Positions 12,440 through 25,013 are shown, counted from the stretch's first letter. The stretch is 64,000 bases of DNA from Voacanga thouarsii (GCA_026120185.1 JANUWF010001617.1:992001-1056000), one strand, 5' to 3'. Numbers and translations: made by a program. Notes: generated by a model not told the origin, from the letters alone.

Positions 12440-14190
12440 ATCTTATTTTAATATAAAATATAAACTTAAATTTAGATGGAATGAGTCTTAAACAGTGATT
12501 AAATCAAGATAAAACGTGTAAAAATTTGTTGAGGATTTATATTTTTTACAAGAACATTTTAGGCATTTCCAAGAAATTCTTGTGTGTGGATTTTGGATGG
12601 TTGTGAAGTTTGATCAAAAGATTTTTCAATTTTATTGACTTTTAAATCTATTTCTTTTTTTAAAAATTTTTCAAAACTATTTATGAGGTCAATGAGGTTT
12701 TTTTTTTCTTTTTCTTTTTCCCGCCTTTGTATGAATGATGAACAAATAACTAAGCATTCTTGTTAATTAATTATCTAAAATTCTTAAATTTCAAAAAAGA
12801 ATTATCGGCAAGTAAGTGCTAGATTTGAGGTTACACAATTTGTGTACCCTATATTATTTCACAACACACAAAATATACAAAAATCATATAAAAATTACAA
12901 AATTATATACATGAGTAGTAAAAAATATTATGTGAAGAAAAAGCAAAATTTACACGAAATTTAAAAGACTCAAAATAAATCCATAATCAAATAAAATATC
13001 TTAAACAATCAGCAGCCATATCCGTCAATTACGTAATTCTGAATTTAGAAGCTTTCCACTTCCAAGTATTAAAAAACGTTTGCCATTTGGCATTTCCTTA
13101 CAGGATACTTTTTTTTTTTTTTTTTTCAAATTCCTTTAATGGCCATTGAAGGCCTAACAAGTCTGATAATCTGCAACAGGAACTTCTTTCATTGTTTTGC
13201 CGTGGGGACGATAGCGATAGGAAGGACGGGCCCGGAGGAGGAATTATTTTAATATAAAATATGGCATTTAAATTTAGTTCTAATATTAAATAACGATTAA
13301 ATTAAGATAAGACGAGTAGAAGTTTGTTGGAGATTTATATTTTTGACAAGAACATTTTAGGAATTTCTGATAAATTATTGTGCGTGAATTTTGGATGATT
13401 GTGAAGTTTGGACAAAAGTCTTTTTTTTTTTTTTTACATTTTATTTGGCTTTTATTTTATTATCAAAGCACACAAATAAAAAAAATAGTAATAATAATAA
13501 TAATAATATTTTAACATACTCTGGTACATTTGTATTTGAATTTAAGTAATTTTTTTAAAGGAAAGTCTGTTAAAAAATAAAAATTTTTATTAGATAAAAA
13601 AGTAAAGAGTAAAAAAAAAAAAAAAAAACTTGGCAATCTCTTGAATGTAAAAGAGAGAATTGGGAGATAGGATTCGAAACGCCTTTTATGAGGCCAATAA
13701 TTAATTTTTTCAGTCTTTATATGAATAATGTACAAATAAATAAACATTCTAGTTAATTTATCATCTAAAATTCTTAAATATACAAAAAAGTATGCAAAAA
13801 ATAAATAAAATTTATACGAAATTCAAAAGACTAAAAATAAATCCATATTCAAATGAAATAGGACAAAAATTTTCATCTTAACCATTAAATCTGCAGACAT
13901 ATCTGTTAAGGATGTAAATTTTAATTTAGAAGCTTTCCACCTCCGAGTATTAATATATATATATCTCCACCCACCCACGAAATAATTCTCCTTCTTGCTT
14001 GCCAATTGCCATTGAGGGCCTAACAAGTCAAAGAATCTGCAGCAGAAACTTTGTTTTTTCCTCTTTTTTTTTTTTTTGGCTAAATATTTTCCTCTTTCGT
14101 GTGGAACATTTTTTGTTCCTTTCATTTTATTTATTTATTTTTTATTTTTTGCCTTGGTGGCGATAGGAAGGACAGGGCCGAAGGAGGAAG
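12440..14190. repeat. Diverged tandem duplication upstream of LecRK-1 (two units)
   Basis: Unit 1 (about 12440-13240) and unit 2 (about 13241-14190) share the same ordered landmarks. Both have TTATTTTAATATAAAATAT at the start, then AAGAACATTTTAG, GGTTGTGAAGTTTG or a near copy, and ATCTAAAATTCTTAAAT. Later come AGAAGCTTTCCAC and finally GCGATAGGAAGGAC. Spacing between matching landmarks is about 800 bases early and 950 late, so unit 2 has gained length, partly from poly(T) tracts. No protein or RNA gene was seen inside. Unit 2 ends about 1 kb before the LecRK-1 start. Confidence 0.7.
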
Positions 14191-15226
14191 GGGTGGCGCG
14201 CGGGTTAGCTATCGCTGTAGAACACTTATCCCGGCAGAGTCTTCTCCGCCGCTGTGACATTGATGTGCCTGCGTAACACTGAAACTTCCTAGGCTCTGGC
14301 GAGGGGTTGAATTTGGGAATGTCAACCTCATGTTATGTGATATTGTAAAATTTCCTTAAACGTGTAATCAAGAATGGATAGCGTAATACAAAATTAACCA
14401 TAAAAAGAACAGACTAAAAAGCAGCTGGATTGTGATAATTCATTCTTTATCAAATAATATATTCTGAAATTGATTTATATTTGATCCTTTTGGGTATAAA
14501 AAAGAAACAAACAAACTAAATAAAATAAAAATCAAATTTTAGCACAACTTAATATAATATTATCCCCATTTATATTGAATATGATATGACACAAAATGTC
14601 AAAAAAAAAAAAACAAAATAATACGCAATCTAAAAATGGCTAATTTTATTAAATTTTCAGTCAAATAACCAACAATTCACTAATCGGATATTAGTCTTTG
14701 TATTGAAAAAAAAGTCGATAGTCAAGTATTTGAAAAGATCAAGATTCGAGCCAAGGGGAAAAACAAAAAAAAAAACAAAAAAAGAGGGGTTGGATGACCA
14801 AGACCTATTTGCCAACTTGGCACGTGACAGATACTTGCAACAAAAAAAAAAAAAAAAGAAAAAAGAAATGAAAGAGAAGTTCTCTCCCAAAGAACTCAAC
14901 TCATGCTGAATAGAATACTAATTACAAATCAAGGAAAATGGCAAAGGCATGTTCCAAGCAAATGAAGCCCAGTGAAGGAGAAGAAGAATAGTAGGACGAG
15001 GACTAACCTTAACTTATTCAAAGTTCAAAGTTCAAACCACCCACCTTCTCTCGGTCCCTTCAACAATATATTATTGTATTAATCAAAAGGTGAAATAGCC
15101 GAGCCTTTGCTTGCTTCAAAGACCACACCTTCTCCATTGTTTTTGATTGATTCTCTCCTCTCTTATCTTCCTCTAACGCCATCCATTCAACTTGCAAAGC
15201 TTGACCAGTTTCCTCTAGCACAGGAA
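14191..15226. other. LecRK-1 upstream region
   Basis: This holds the putative promoter and 5' leader of LecRK-1. It is mostly AT-rich, with A-runs near 14760 and 14840. A TATA-like CAATATATTATTG lies near 15063, about 160 bases before the start codon, but many AT-rich motifs here would look similar. No other gene is seen. Confidence 0.35.
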
Positions 15227-18200
15227 ATGGGATTGCTGACAGCAAGAATTTGTGGAATCCTTGTCATTGTTCTTTGCTGCCTGCAGGCCATTTCTGAAGC
15301 TGCAGAGCTTGAAACGTTTGATCAACAGTATGGACCTTTTAATGAAACCCACTACTCAATCTTTGAAGTTGAAAAGCCTGCAACAATCAGCAATGATGCC
15401 CTTCAGGTGACCCCTGACACCGGAGCAAATAGTGAGGTCCTGTCGCTAACAAACAACTCTGGAAGAGTCCTCCTCAAGCAGAAGTTCAAGCTTTGGGAAG
15501 GCGATATTGGTTCCAATGATAGGGTGGCTTCTTTTAATTCCTCTTTTCTTATCAACATTTTTCGGCTGCCCCCTAATAAGACCACAGTAGATGATACCCC
15601 AGGAGAAGGGCTTGCGTTCTTGATTGCGCCGGACCTGGATTTGCCACTCAACAGCTCTGGTCAATATCTTGGCTTGACAAATGCCACCACAGATGGCAAA
15701 TCCAGCAACCAAGTGGTTGCCGTTGAGTTTGATACTGTCAAGCAGGACTTCGATCCTGATGACAACCATGTAGGCCTTGATATCAATCGTGTTGAGTCTG
15801 TTATTGCTGAACCCTTGGCACCTTTTGGAATCACGCTCGCTCCGAAAGGTGCAAAATTCTTCAACGTATGGGTACAGTATGATGGTGTTAAAAAGTTCAT
15901 AGAGGTATACATTGCAGAACAAGCCACAAAGACCGGTCCTACTCCTCCTCGCCCTAGCAATCCTATACTACGTTCAGATCTGGACCTGCGAAATGTTTCG
16001 AATCAGTATTCATATTTTGGATTTGCTGCGTCCACCGGGAGAACAGTTCAACTGAACTGTGTTTTACGGTGGAATTTAACCGTTCAGTATTATCCGGAAG
16101 ATAAAGGTCCATGGCTGAAGATAGTTCTAGGGGTTGGAGTGCCAGTAGCTGTGCTGCTTCTGATCGGGGTAGCAGGGTTGGGATACTATTTCCATAGGAG
16201 ACGGATGGCAAGGTCCCAATCAATCATTCGCGGGGCACTAAAGAGCCTGCCAGGAAGTCCAAGAGAATTTCAGTTCAAGGAATTGAAGAAGGCCACCAAC
16301 AATTTTGATGAGAAAAACAAGCTTGGACAAGGAGGATTTGGGGTGGTCTACAAAGGTTTGCTAGCTAAGGAGAATTCTGAAATTGCAGTCAAGTGCTTTC
16401 TCAGGGAAAACATCAAGGGTCAGGATGATTTTTTAGCTGAGCTTACAATTATTAATCGTCTCCGGCACAAACATCTTGTTAGATTGCTGGGTAAGGTTTC
16501 TGCATCTGAAAAGCTTAACTTGATACCATCTAAATATCTGTATTGCATCCAAGAATCACAATACAAAAAAATTTAATTATTCTTGATATCTGCCCTAAAA
16601 CAAAATGGATTTCTGCAGCTATTTGGTTCCGTTTGGTGCTCATTCTGATTGTTAGTATTAGACTATCCATTTGGGAAATATATTCTTGAAAAGTATAATC
16701 AGAGGCAGGATTACATATTTAAGTTTTGGGAATTAAATATGTGATTTGCATGTTAAAGCCCCTCCGCTGACTTTTAGTTTTGATAATGATTTGACTTTTT
16801 AGATGCAATCAAATCTGCTGACTGCTTATAAATGTCGACTGTAAATTTCTTTACCAGTTCTGATTAATTGATTATGTTCAAGAATCTAATCTCAAGTCTA
16901 TATGTTCCAATCACTTGATGGACCACCATATACATAGTGAAGAGTCATCGAATCCAAATAAGAACAAGACAACCAAAATTGGCAGAACTGGTAAAACAGA
17001 CAAAGAAATTCTCTCTTCTTTTACTTTTCAAACTTCATAACAAGAACTTCCAAGGCTTCTTTGATGCATGTGAAGAAACGTGCAGAATTGGCCATTTATT
17101 ATAGATGAGGTTTGAGGCCTTTGAAGTTGAAAAAGTCTTTCATCTTCACTTTTCATTTTCAGTTCAATCAGTTGTCTTCCAGTCCTTTTTCCTTGATAAG
17201 TTCCTATCTATCTCAACACTTTTTGATGACAACTCATGTTCCTTCAATGCTGCTTACTAGATAGGTAACACTGATTTATTGCAAGAAGCTCAAATGATTG
17301 TGTTTTCTTTGTTTTCACGTATCTATATTAAGGGCAGCAGGAAAGAACCAAGAAACCAATTGTCTAGCTATGTCTTCGCAGAATAGGAACAGAGTTACAA
17401 AGTTGACTTACTAGTTTTGGCTGTTTCTTAATTGAATTATGCCTGTGATGTTAGGGTCACTTTTTGCTGATGGTGGATTAGTAGTAAACATCTATCGTCA
17501 CTGCAATTTCTGTGCTGCACAGCAGGGAAAAATGGAGGAAACTTCCTTATTCTGACCCTTCCTCCTCCTGATGGCAAATGGCATGTTAACAGTTTTTGGG
17601 GAATTTTGACAAAGAAAAGCAAAATGTCAATGCTATATGCTGAAAATGACATTAACTTCACCGTTAACCTTAGCTTTATCTTCATTTGCTTTGACCTATG
17701 GATTAATTTAGATTAGAGATGACACCAGCACTGAAATCACCATCTCTCTTTTATAATATGGTTCTGACTAAATAGAAAATGATGACAAAGGATAGGATGC
17801 AGGAATCAGCAAACAAGAAAATTCTAGCTGACTCCAATATTATTCAAAAACCTAAACTAAGGAACATTGGAGATATCACAGAGCCAATATCTGACTTATT
17901 TGGTAGATGACCTCAAGTTTTAACTGGGATTTTTGTGAGCTGCATGTTGTTACTTCTTACCAAGTTGATAATCTCACTGAACAAATCAGCTGCATCAAAG
18001 AGTTAATAAACTTTCAATCTCCATCATACTATCTGGGGACTTTCAACATAGTCTGAAATGTTTCAAGATTGTCAATGTTTACTCACTGTTGATCTAAAAT
18101 AATTCCCACAAGTTAAAATTAAAAATAAGTTTCAAATGATTATTTCCTTGTGATCATGTTTTTTTCAACAGGGTATACAATCCAGTAGAAAGCCACCAAT

Positions 18201-19058
18201 ACACATTTCTGAAACTGTCTTTTTATGGTTACAGGATGGTCTCACAGGAATGGAAAGCTACTGCTTGCATACGAATTTATGCCCAAAGGCAGCCTGGATC
18301 AACACCTCTTTGTAGGGCCAGAGATACAGCCATTATGCTGGAACCTTCGCTATAAAATCATATCTGGAGTGGCCTCGGCTTTACACTATCTTCACAATGA
18401 GTACGATCAGAGGGTAGTACATCGAGATCTTAAAGCCAGCAACATCATGCTTGACTCTAACTTCAATGCTCGACTAGGTGATTTTGGCCTCGCACGAGCT
18501 CTAGAAAATGAAAAGACCTCGTATGCTGAGGCTGAGGGCGTGCAGGGCACAATGGGATATATTGCCCCCGAGTGTTTCCATACTGGGAAGGCCACACAAC
18601 AGTCTGATGTCTATGCATTTGGGGCGGTATTGTTGGAAATCATATGTGGACGACGTCCTGGAACTAAGATTGCTGGCTTCAACTTCTTGGTCGACTGGGT
18701 TTGGTACATGCACCGCGACGGCCGTCTTCTGGAAGCTGTTGATGAGAGATTGGGGGAGGACTACAATGCTGAAGAAGCTGAGAGACTTCTGCTGTTGGGG
18801 CTGGCTTGTTCACATCCTATAGCTAGTGAGAGACCCAAAACCCAAGCTATAACACAGATTATATCCGGATCAGTAGCAGCACCACATGTACCATCATTTA
18901 GGCCAGCATTTGTGTGGTCTCCAATGGTGCCAATGGATATAGAAACTAGCATAACTGAGACCACATCCCTTACAACTTCCCATCTGAATTCAGAATGGAG
19001 TCAACAATGCCTCAGCAGAGAGAGCTATACAAGAAACACTAATGCCTCCATGGTGTAG
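15227..19058 (+). CDS. LecRK-1, L-type lectin-domain receptor-like kinase (two exons, intact)
   Basis: Exons are 15227-16490 and 18235-19058, giving 695 residues. The intron (GTAAGG..TTACAG) splits a Gly codon in RLLG/W of the kinase domain. Residues 1-24 look like a signal peptide. The legume-lectin domain spans about 28-275 and keeps the metal-site block VEFDT..DNHVGLDIN. A membrane helix lies at about 297-319. The kinase has the glycine loop at 367-375, Lys389, HRD (Asp486), DFG (Asp504) and APE, so it should be an active RD-type Ser/Thr kinase at the plasma membrane. The ATG at 15227 is chosen because it aligns with LecRK-2 and begins the signal peptide; the frame is open upstream but has no ATG. 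The ligand is unknown. The intron (1744 bases) holds nothing else recognisable. Confidence 0.93.
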
Positions 19059-19493
19059 TTTCTTCTGTAGTCAAGAGTGCCGGGGCAGAGAGCTGTACCG
19101 GTGACGCTGGTCTTCCATGGCGTAGTTTCTTTTGTAAAAAAACAAAGACAACTACCAGAGGTTTTCACACTTTGATTTTTTTTTCTTTTTTTTTTCCCCT
19201 TAACATTTCTAGCCATTTTCTTTAGCTTCTATTTGTTTTATTAAGAAGTTGGGGAGAAAGTTTCCACACTGTATATCTGTTCCATGCTTAATGTACTTGT
19301 AATTATTGTTATTAATACCTTCATTTCATTTGTACCAAAGTCTAAGTTACTTATTAGTTTACCAAGATTTTTGGATGTGTATTAAATCTAATTTTACTTT
19401 TACTATTCTTTGAAATCATCCTCAAAATGTTAAACACGATTCCATGTCGTTTTCTTAAAGTTTATTTAAGAAAATGGTCGTCAATATATCTAT
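19059..19493. other. LecRK-1 3' flank with short tandem copy of the gene's end
   Basis: About 65 bases after the stop (near 19068-19136: GGGCAGAGAGCTGTAC, CTTCCATGGCGTAGTTTCTT) repeat the last coding bases (near 19012-19065: AGCAGAGAGAGCTATAC, CCTCCATGGTGTAGTTTCTT). The rest is probably 3' UTR and flank. It is shared with the LecRK-1 paralogue downstream (52000-52380). Confidence 0.6.
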
Positions 19494-19882
19494 TATTAGC
19501 AACGTTAACTCATGAGCTGGAGTAATAAGGAGTATCTCATAAGATTTTTGTCATACGATTTTGGAGAAATAAGGAAGATTGTACTCATAAGATTATTGAT
19601 ATCTAGTCAAGGGATGTGGTTGGTGTCAAGGAAACTTAGGAGCAACAACTTCCTACAGAAAAGGTAGTTCATTTTGATATAGGAAACTTCTCATATCTCT
19701 AATTTCTTTATTTCTTGTTATGGCTGTATCTTTGATATTTTCCTAGTCTAGCTGCAATATTTACGGCTCTAGGCTTGTTAACCAGTATTATATATTGTAG
19801 TCCATTATTTCATGTAAGTAGTGGGGAAAAACAATTCAGTAATAAAACAATAGCAAAAGACTTCCAGTTCTAAATTTCTTCT
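19494..19882 (+). repeat. 5' LTR of the 19.5-25.4 kb copia element
   Basis: It starts TATTAGCAACG and ends AAATTTCTTCT, directly before the primer-binding site. It carries a TATA-like ATTATATATTG near 19788. Confidence 0.88.
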
Positions 19883-19918
19883 TGGTATCAGAGCAATCAA
19901 TCTCTGTTTCTTCCACCA

Positions 19919-20850
19919 TGACCTCTTTATTGTTAAACGTTGGTAACTTCGTTACCCTAAAACTCACTCCATCCAACTACCCATTATGGAGAGAACAAGT
20001 ATTAAGCCTAGCAGAAAGCCAAGACCTCATTCATCATCTTACCAAAGAAACTCCTATTCCAGAAAAATTTACGTCCACAGAATCAAATACCACATACAAT
20101 GAAAGAACCTCAATCACATTAACTAAAGCATTTGTTGACTGGCGTAAATCGGATCGGCTTCTTAGGGGTTGAATCATTGGGACTCTCTCTGAAGAAGCTC
20201 TTGGTCTCATCGTTGGCCTAGACACTGCATCTGCAGTCTGGGATGCACTCAAAAAAGCATACACACAAGACTCTCAAGAGTAAGAGTTCACACTTCGACA
20301 ACAACTCACATATCTGCGCAAGGATGAACACAAAACCATTGCAGAACATATCCGAGTTTTCAAAGGACTTTGTGATAATCTTGCAGCGATTGGAAAACCT
20401 ATTTCTGACCAAGAAAATTTTTTTTGTCTCCTTACAGGTCTTGGTCCTCAGTATGAAACTTTCACCACAACGATGTTAAAACCTCCAAGACCAACCTATC
20501 AGGAGTTGATCTCACAACTACAAAATCTTGATAATTGTCGGAACTGGTTTTCAAATCAATCTGATATTTCGCTCTCCCCTCTCACTCCATAGTTGGTCAA
20601 ACCAGCAACTTCACATCTACAGGTCGAGGATTTCAAGCACAATAGTCTCATGATCAAACACAAAGATACTCAGGCACCTCTAATCAGCAACAACGCAGAC
20701 CACCACCACGTGGAGAGCGTCGAATGATTGCTGCTGAAAGGGAATTGTAGCGGGACTCCATTTGTCAATTCTGTGACAAATCGGGTCACATCGCCAAAAT
20801 TTGTTGGTGGTTACCGAAAAAAACAAATCAGAACCATGAGCTACCACAAG
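19919..20850 (+). pseudogene. copia gag (broken)
   Basis: The translation starts MTSLLLNVGNFVTLKLTPSN and follows the usual copia gag course: a YPLWREQVL motif, the central region (SEEALGLIVGLDTASAVWDAL; RKDEHKTIAEHIRVFKGLCDNLAAIG) and a CCHC zinc knuckle (CQFCDKSGHIAKIC, near 20764-20805). Stops at about 20170, 20281 and 20590 interrupt it. In a working copy this protein forms the virus-like particle in the cytoplasm. Confidence 0.85.
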
Positions 20851-23032
20851 CATTAGCAGCGCTTATATTGGATACTTCTGTTGTTGACACAGAGTGGACT
20901 TCCGATACTGGGGCTTCCAATCATATGACTGGACAGCAAGGTATGTTAACACATCTTAATAAATATAATGGTACAGACTCCATTGTTATTGGAGATGGGT
21001 CTTCTTTACCAATAACAGGCATTGGAAACTCCTCTATCAAACAACAAAATAATGTGTTACCTTTTCTTTACCTCTTTTCGTACCTAACTTGAAGAAAAAT
21101 TTACTTTCTGGAAGTCAACTAACATCTCAATTTCCTGTTAATTGTGAATTTTCTAATGTTAATTTTTTGTAAAGGAATGGAACACAGGTCGTCCACTCAT
21201 AATCGGCAGACGGAAGGGTAATCTATATGTTTTATCAGATGAGCCTGAAGCGTATTTCTCTTACCGATTTAAATCAGGCACAACAAATGTATGGCATCGG
21301 CGTTTGGGCCATCCACAATCTTCTACAGTTCAGTTGTTAAAGAATAAAGGATTGATTGAAGTTATCGGTCTATTGAGAGCAGATCATTTATGTGATAGCT
21401 GTCAGTTAGGAAAATTAAGCAAACTACCTTTTAGTTTATTTGAACACTTTAGTTTAAATGTTTTTGATAAGATACATTGTGATCTCTGGGGTCCTGCTCC
21501 GGTTTCTTATATTAGCAAGTTTCATTTTTATGCATGTTTAGTTGATGATTTCACCAAAGATACTTGGATTATTCCTCTACGTAACAAATCTGATTTCTTT
21601 CTTGCTTTTCTAGCTTTTGAACAATATGTTGAGCGCCAGTTTAATAAAAAAATAAAAGTGTTTCAATCTGATGGTGGTAGAGAATTTGTTAATTCTCGCT
21701 TGTCATCCCATTTTCTTGCTATAGGCATTGTTCATAAGATTTCATGCCCATACACTCCTGAACAAACAGGCATGGTTGAGCGCAGGCATCGTATTATATG
21801 AGAATTAGGTATGACAATGTTATTCCATAGCCATGCACCTTTATACCTGTGGTTAGAAGCTTTTTCTACCGCTGTTTTTTTACTTAATCGGTTACCGTCA
21901 TCATCTCTCAATTTTGATACTCCATACTTCATGCTGCATGGGAGACATCCAGATTATAAATCTCTTCGTGTGTTTGGATCCAAATGTTTCCCATACACAT
22001 GGGATACCAAAACCAACAAGTTCAATCCAAAAGCTGTTCTCTGTGTTTTTGTAGGTTACAGTGAGAAGTACAAAGGATACAAATGTTTTCATCCAGCTAG
22101 CCGGAAATTTATCATTTCACGACATGTTGCCTTTGATGAAACTGTTTTCCCATTTAAATCTTCTAATTCTACTATGTCAGTTTCTTATGTGAATCACATT
22201 TTTTATTCTTGGCTGCCCTCTTGTGTTTCTGATGATTCCGGTACCACTGCACCGGAGTCTAGCTCACCTCCACATTCTCATCTTCCACTACCGACACCTG
22301 TGACTCCTTCCACTTCTATTGATACTATGCAGCCTACTTTGCCTAATAATTCTGAGATAAGTATCTCAGACTCTGCTGCTTCCTCATCTGCCCATATACC
22401 ACCAATTTCTGCTATTGCTACTGCACCTGAAGTTGGCCTCCTTGATGGTGCCTATCCTCCGCAAACCTGCTCTGCACCTGGCACACATTCTATGACCACT
22501 TGCTCTCAGCGTGGCATCATTAAGCCCATTCCTAAGTATGCATTAGCTGTTGATTTTCCACCGCCTGTACCACGAGAACAAAAAAGGGTAAAATCCGCCA
22601 TGTCTCATTTAGGATGGAAAAATGCCATGATTGATGAACTCACTGCACTTTATCAAAATCAGACCTGACGGTTAGTACCTCGAACTCCTGACATGCATGT
22701 AATTGGTTCCAAATGGGTCTTTAAGACCAAACTTAAAACTGATGGAACATTAGATCGCCTTAAAGCCCGCTTAGTTGCTAAAGGGTATCATCAGATCCAT
22801 GGCCTTGATTATACGGAGACTTTCTCCCCTGTTATTTGTCCAGGTACATTTCGTTTAATTTTAACTGTTGCTCTTGTACAACATTGGCCTATTCGTCAAT
22901 TGGACGTAAAAAATGCATTCCTACATGGTCACATTGTTGAAGATATATATATGGAACAACCTCCAAGTATGGCTGACTCTCAAATTTCGACTCATGTTTG
23001 TAAACTTCAGCGTGCTCTTTATGGCCTTAAAC

Positions 23033-23929
23033 CACTACAAGAAAACAACAATTTAGCGACGGTCAAATCCGTCGCTAATTGAGTTTAGCGACGGATTAGC
23101 GACAGATTTTTACCCTCGCTAAGACTGGCGTCGCAAATAGCGACGGATATTAAGTAATGATATTTATAATTAAATTTGCAATTAAGGTCGTCGCTAATCC
23201 GTTGCTAAATTTAGCGACGGATTAGCGACGGCCAACGAATTTTATTTAAAAAAAATTAATTAGTCAAGACCCGGCGTAACCGATTCGGTCCGACCACCGA
23301 CCCGACCCGCCAGATAATTTTTTGAGATTATGTTGGACACGGGGCTCGAACCCGCATCCTTGTTGTGGGGGAGCACGTGCTCCACCACTAGGCTATTGAT
23401 ATTCTTGTAATTTTTTGTTCTTTATATTAATTATATAGTATTTTTTTTTTATAAATTAGCGACGGATTAGCGAGGGATTCTGAAGTCGTAGCTAATTCCT
23501 TGCTAATTAACGAGGGACAATAAGCTGTAGCTAATCCCTTGCTAATTAGCGAGGGATTAGCTACGGCATTTTCAATTAATTTAGTGTAAGTTCTAATTAC
23601 GTATGCCGTAACTAATCCCTTGCTAATTAGCGAGGGACAAGAATCCGTAGCTAATCCCTTGCTAATTAGCGAGAGATTAGCTACGACATTTGAACAATTA
23701 ATTAGTATTAGTGCTAATTTCATTTACCGTAGCTAATCTCTCGCTAATTAGCGAGGGACTAGCTAATCCCTTGCTAATTGGCGAGGGATTAGCTATGGCT
23801 TCTGACAAATTTTTAAAAAATAAATTTAAATTAAAAATTTTTGTTTGCCGTCACTATTCTGTCGCAAATTAGCGACGGTAACAAAGCCGTTGCTAATTTC
23901 CGTCGCTAAAGTGCATTTTTCTTGTAGTG
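23033..23929. mobile_element. Non-autonomous CACTA (En/Spm-type) transposon
   Basis: The segment begins CACTACAAGAAAAC and ends TTTTTCTTGTAGTG, matching inverted CACTA termini. The 3-base target AAC is repeated exactly on both sides (23030-23032 and 23930-23932). Removing the element restores the conserved reverse transcriptase reading across GLK/QAP. At 897 bases it cannot encode a transposase. Subterminal regions carry many copies of TAGCGACGG and its complement. The centre carries a related but different repeat, GCGAGGGATTAGC, in both orientations. A tRNA-like stretch lies at 23331-23400. Confidence 0.93.
23331..23400 (-). other. tRNA-like sequence with A-box and B-box inside the CACTA element
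   Basis: On the minus strand the stretch contains TAGCCTAGTGG, close to a Pol III A box. About 30 bases later it has GGGTTCGAGCCCC, which fits a B box and T-loop. The would-be acceptor ends do not pair, so I do not call a functional tRNA. It may be a tRNA pseudogene or a SINE head captured by the transposon. Confidence 0.55.
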
Positions 23930-25013
23930 AACAGGCGCCTCGTGCCTGGTTTGATAGGCTCAGTACATTTCTCCTCTCTTGTGGATTTTTTTGTAGTCTT
24001 GCTGATCCTTCTCTCTTTATCCATCACTCAAGTCAAGGTGTTCTTGTTTTGCTTCTATATGTTGATGACATGCTTCTCACAGGATCTTCATCAGCACTGG
24101 TCACCTGCTTTGTTCAAACATTAAGCCATGAATTTTCCATGAAGGGTCTCGGTCCTATTCATCATTTCCTTGGAGTTGTAATTTCCCCTACCGCTGATGG
24201 TCTTCATCTCTCGCAGACTCACTATGCTCTTTCAATTCTTGAGCGCTCTCAAATGCTCGACTATAAGCCTATGTCTACTCCATTGGATGTCAAGCTCCAC
24301 CCTTTGGAATCTGCTCCTCCTCTTGATGATCCTCGTCATTATCGTGGCCTTGTTGGTGCATTGCAATATCTCACCTTGACGCGTCCTGATCTCTCCTACA
24401 GTGTCAACTATGTCTTACAGTTCATGCATGCTCCTACAACTGCTCACCTCAAATTGGTTCACCATGTTCTTCGGTATCTTAAAGGAACCCTCTCTATGGG
24501 CTTAACTCTTTTCTCCAACACTACACTTACCTTATCTGCTTTTTTCGATGCTGACTGGGCGGGCTGTCCTCTCACACGCCACTCTACTACAGGCTATTGT
24601 GTTTTCCTTGGCTCCAATCTTATTTCCTGGTGTGCCAAAAAATAGCATACTATTTCTCGTTCCAGTACTAAAGCCGAGTATCGTGCTATGGCTCATACGG
24701 CGGCTGAGCTTACCTGGCTTACCTATCTTCTCAGTGATCTTCGTGTCTCTCTTCTCTCTACACCAACTCTTTATTGTGATAATATCAGTGTACTCTACAT
24801 GACTATCAATCCCATGTTCCATGCTCAAAGTAAACATATTGAACTGGACTATCATTTTGTATGTGAACGTGTTGCTCGTGGGTTACTTATCTCTAAGCAT
24901 ATCCTTTCGACTCATCAGGTTGCTGGTATCTTCACAACGTCTGTTCCCAAGGCTACATTAGCTCACTTTCGGCCCAAACTGTGTCTCTAGTCCCCGCACA
25001 GTTTGTAGGAGGG

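Larger units (their letters stand above)
20868..24990 (+). pseudogene. copia pol (protease, integrase, reverse transcriptase, RNase H), broken
   Basis: Protease: TSDTGASNHMTG near 20885. Integrase: the pre-integrase GHPQSS and CDSCQLGK, then IHCDLWGP, SDGGREF and the Glu-bearing QTGMVERRH (21300-21800). Reverse transcriptase: from about 22690 (GSKWVFKTKLKTDG) to 23032, resuming at 23933 with the YVDD box (LLYVDDMLLTG) near 24055. RNase H: FDADWAGCPLTRHSTTG near 24545 and the tail to 24990. Breaks include a frameshift after the protease and stops at 21799, 22666 and 24643. The CACTA insertion splits the conserved GLK/QAPRAW segment of the reverse transcriptase. Confidence 0.9.

Noticed and set aside
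15107..15226. A 40-residue N-terminal extension of LecRK-1
   Set aside because: The frame is open but begins at TTG, has no ATG before 15227 and has no counterpart in LecRK-2 or LecRK-3, whose signal peptides align from the ATG at 15227.
16490..16576. A truncated LecRK-1 protein continuing past exon 1 to a stop at 16574
   Set aside because: The continuation is intron read-through; a good GT donor at 16491 and a matching acceptor at 18234 join the kinase halves in frame. An intron-retention product is possible but not supported.
23331..23400. A functional tRNA gene
   Set aside because: A-box and B-box are visible, but the acceptor ends do not pair, so only a tRNA-like sequence is reported.
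23450..23800. CRISPR-like spacing of repeats
   Set aside because: The repeats are irregular, occur in both orientations, lie inside a plant CACTA transposon and have no cas-type genes; the genome is eukaryotic.
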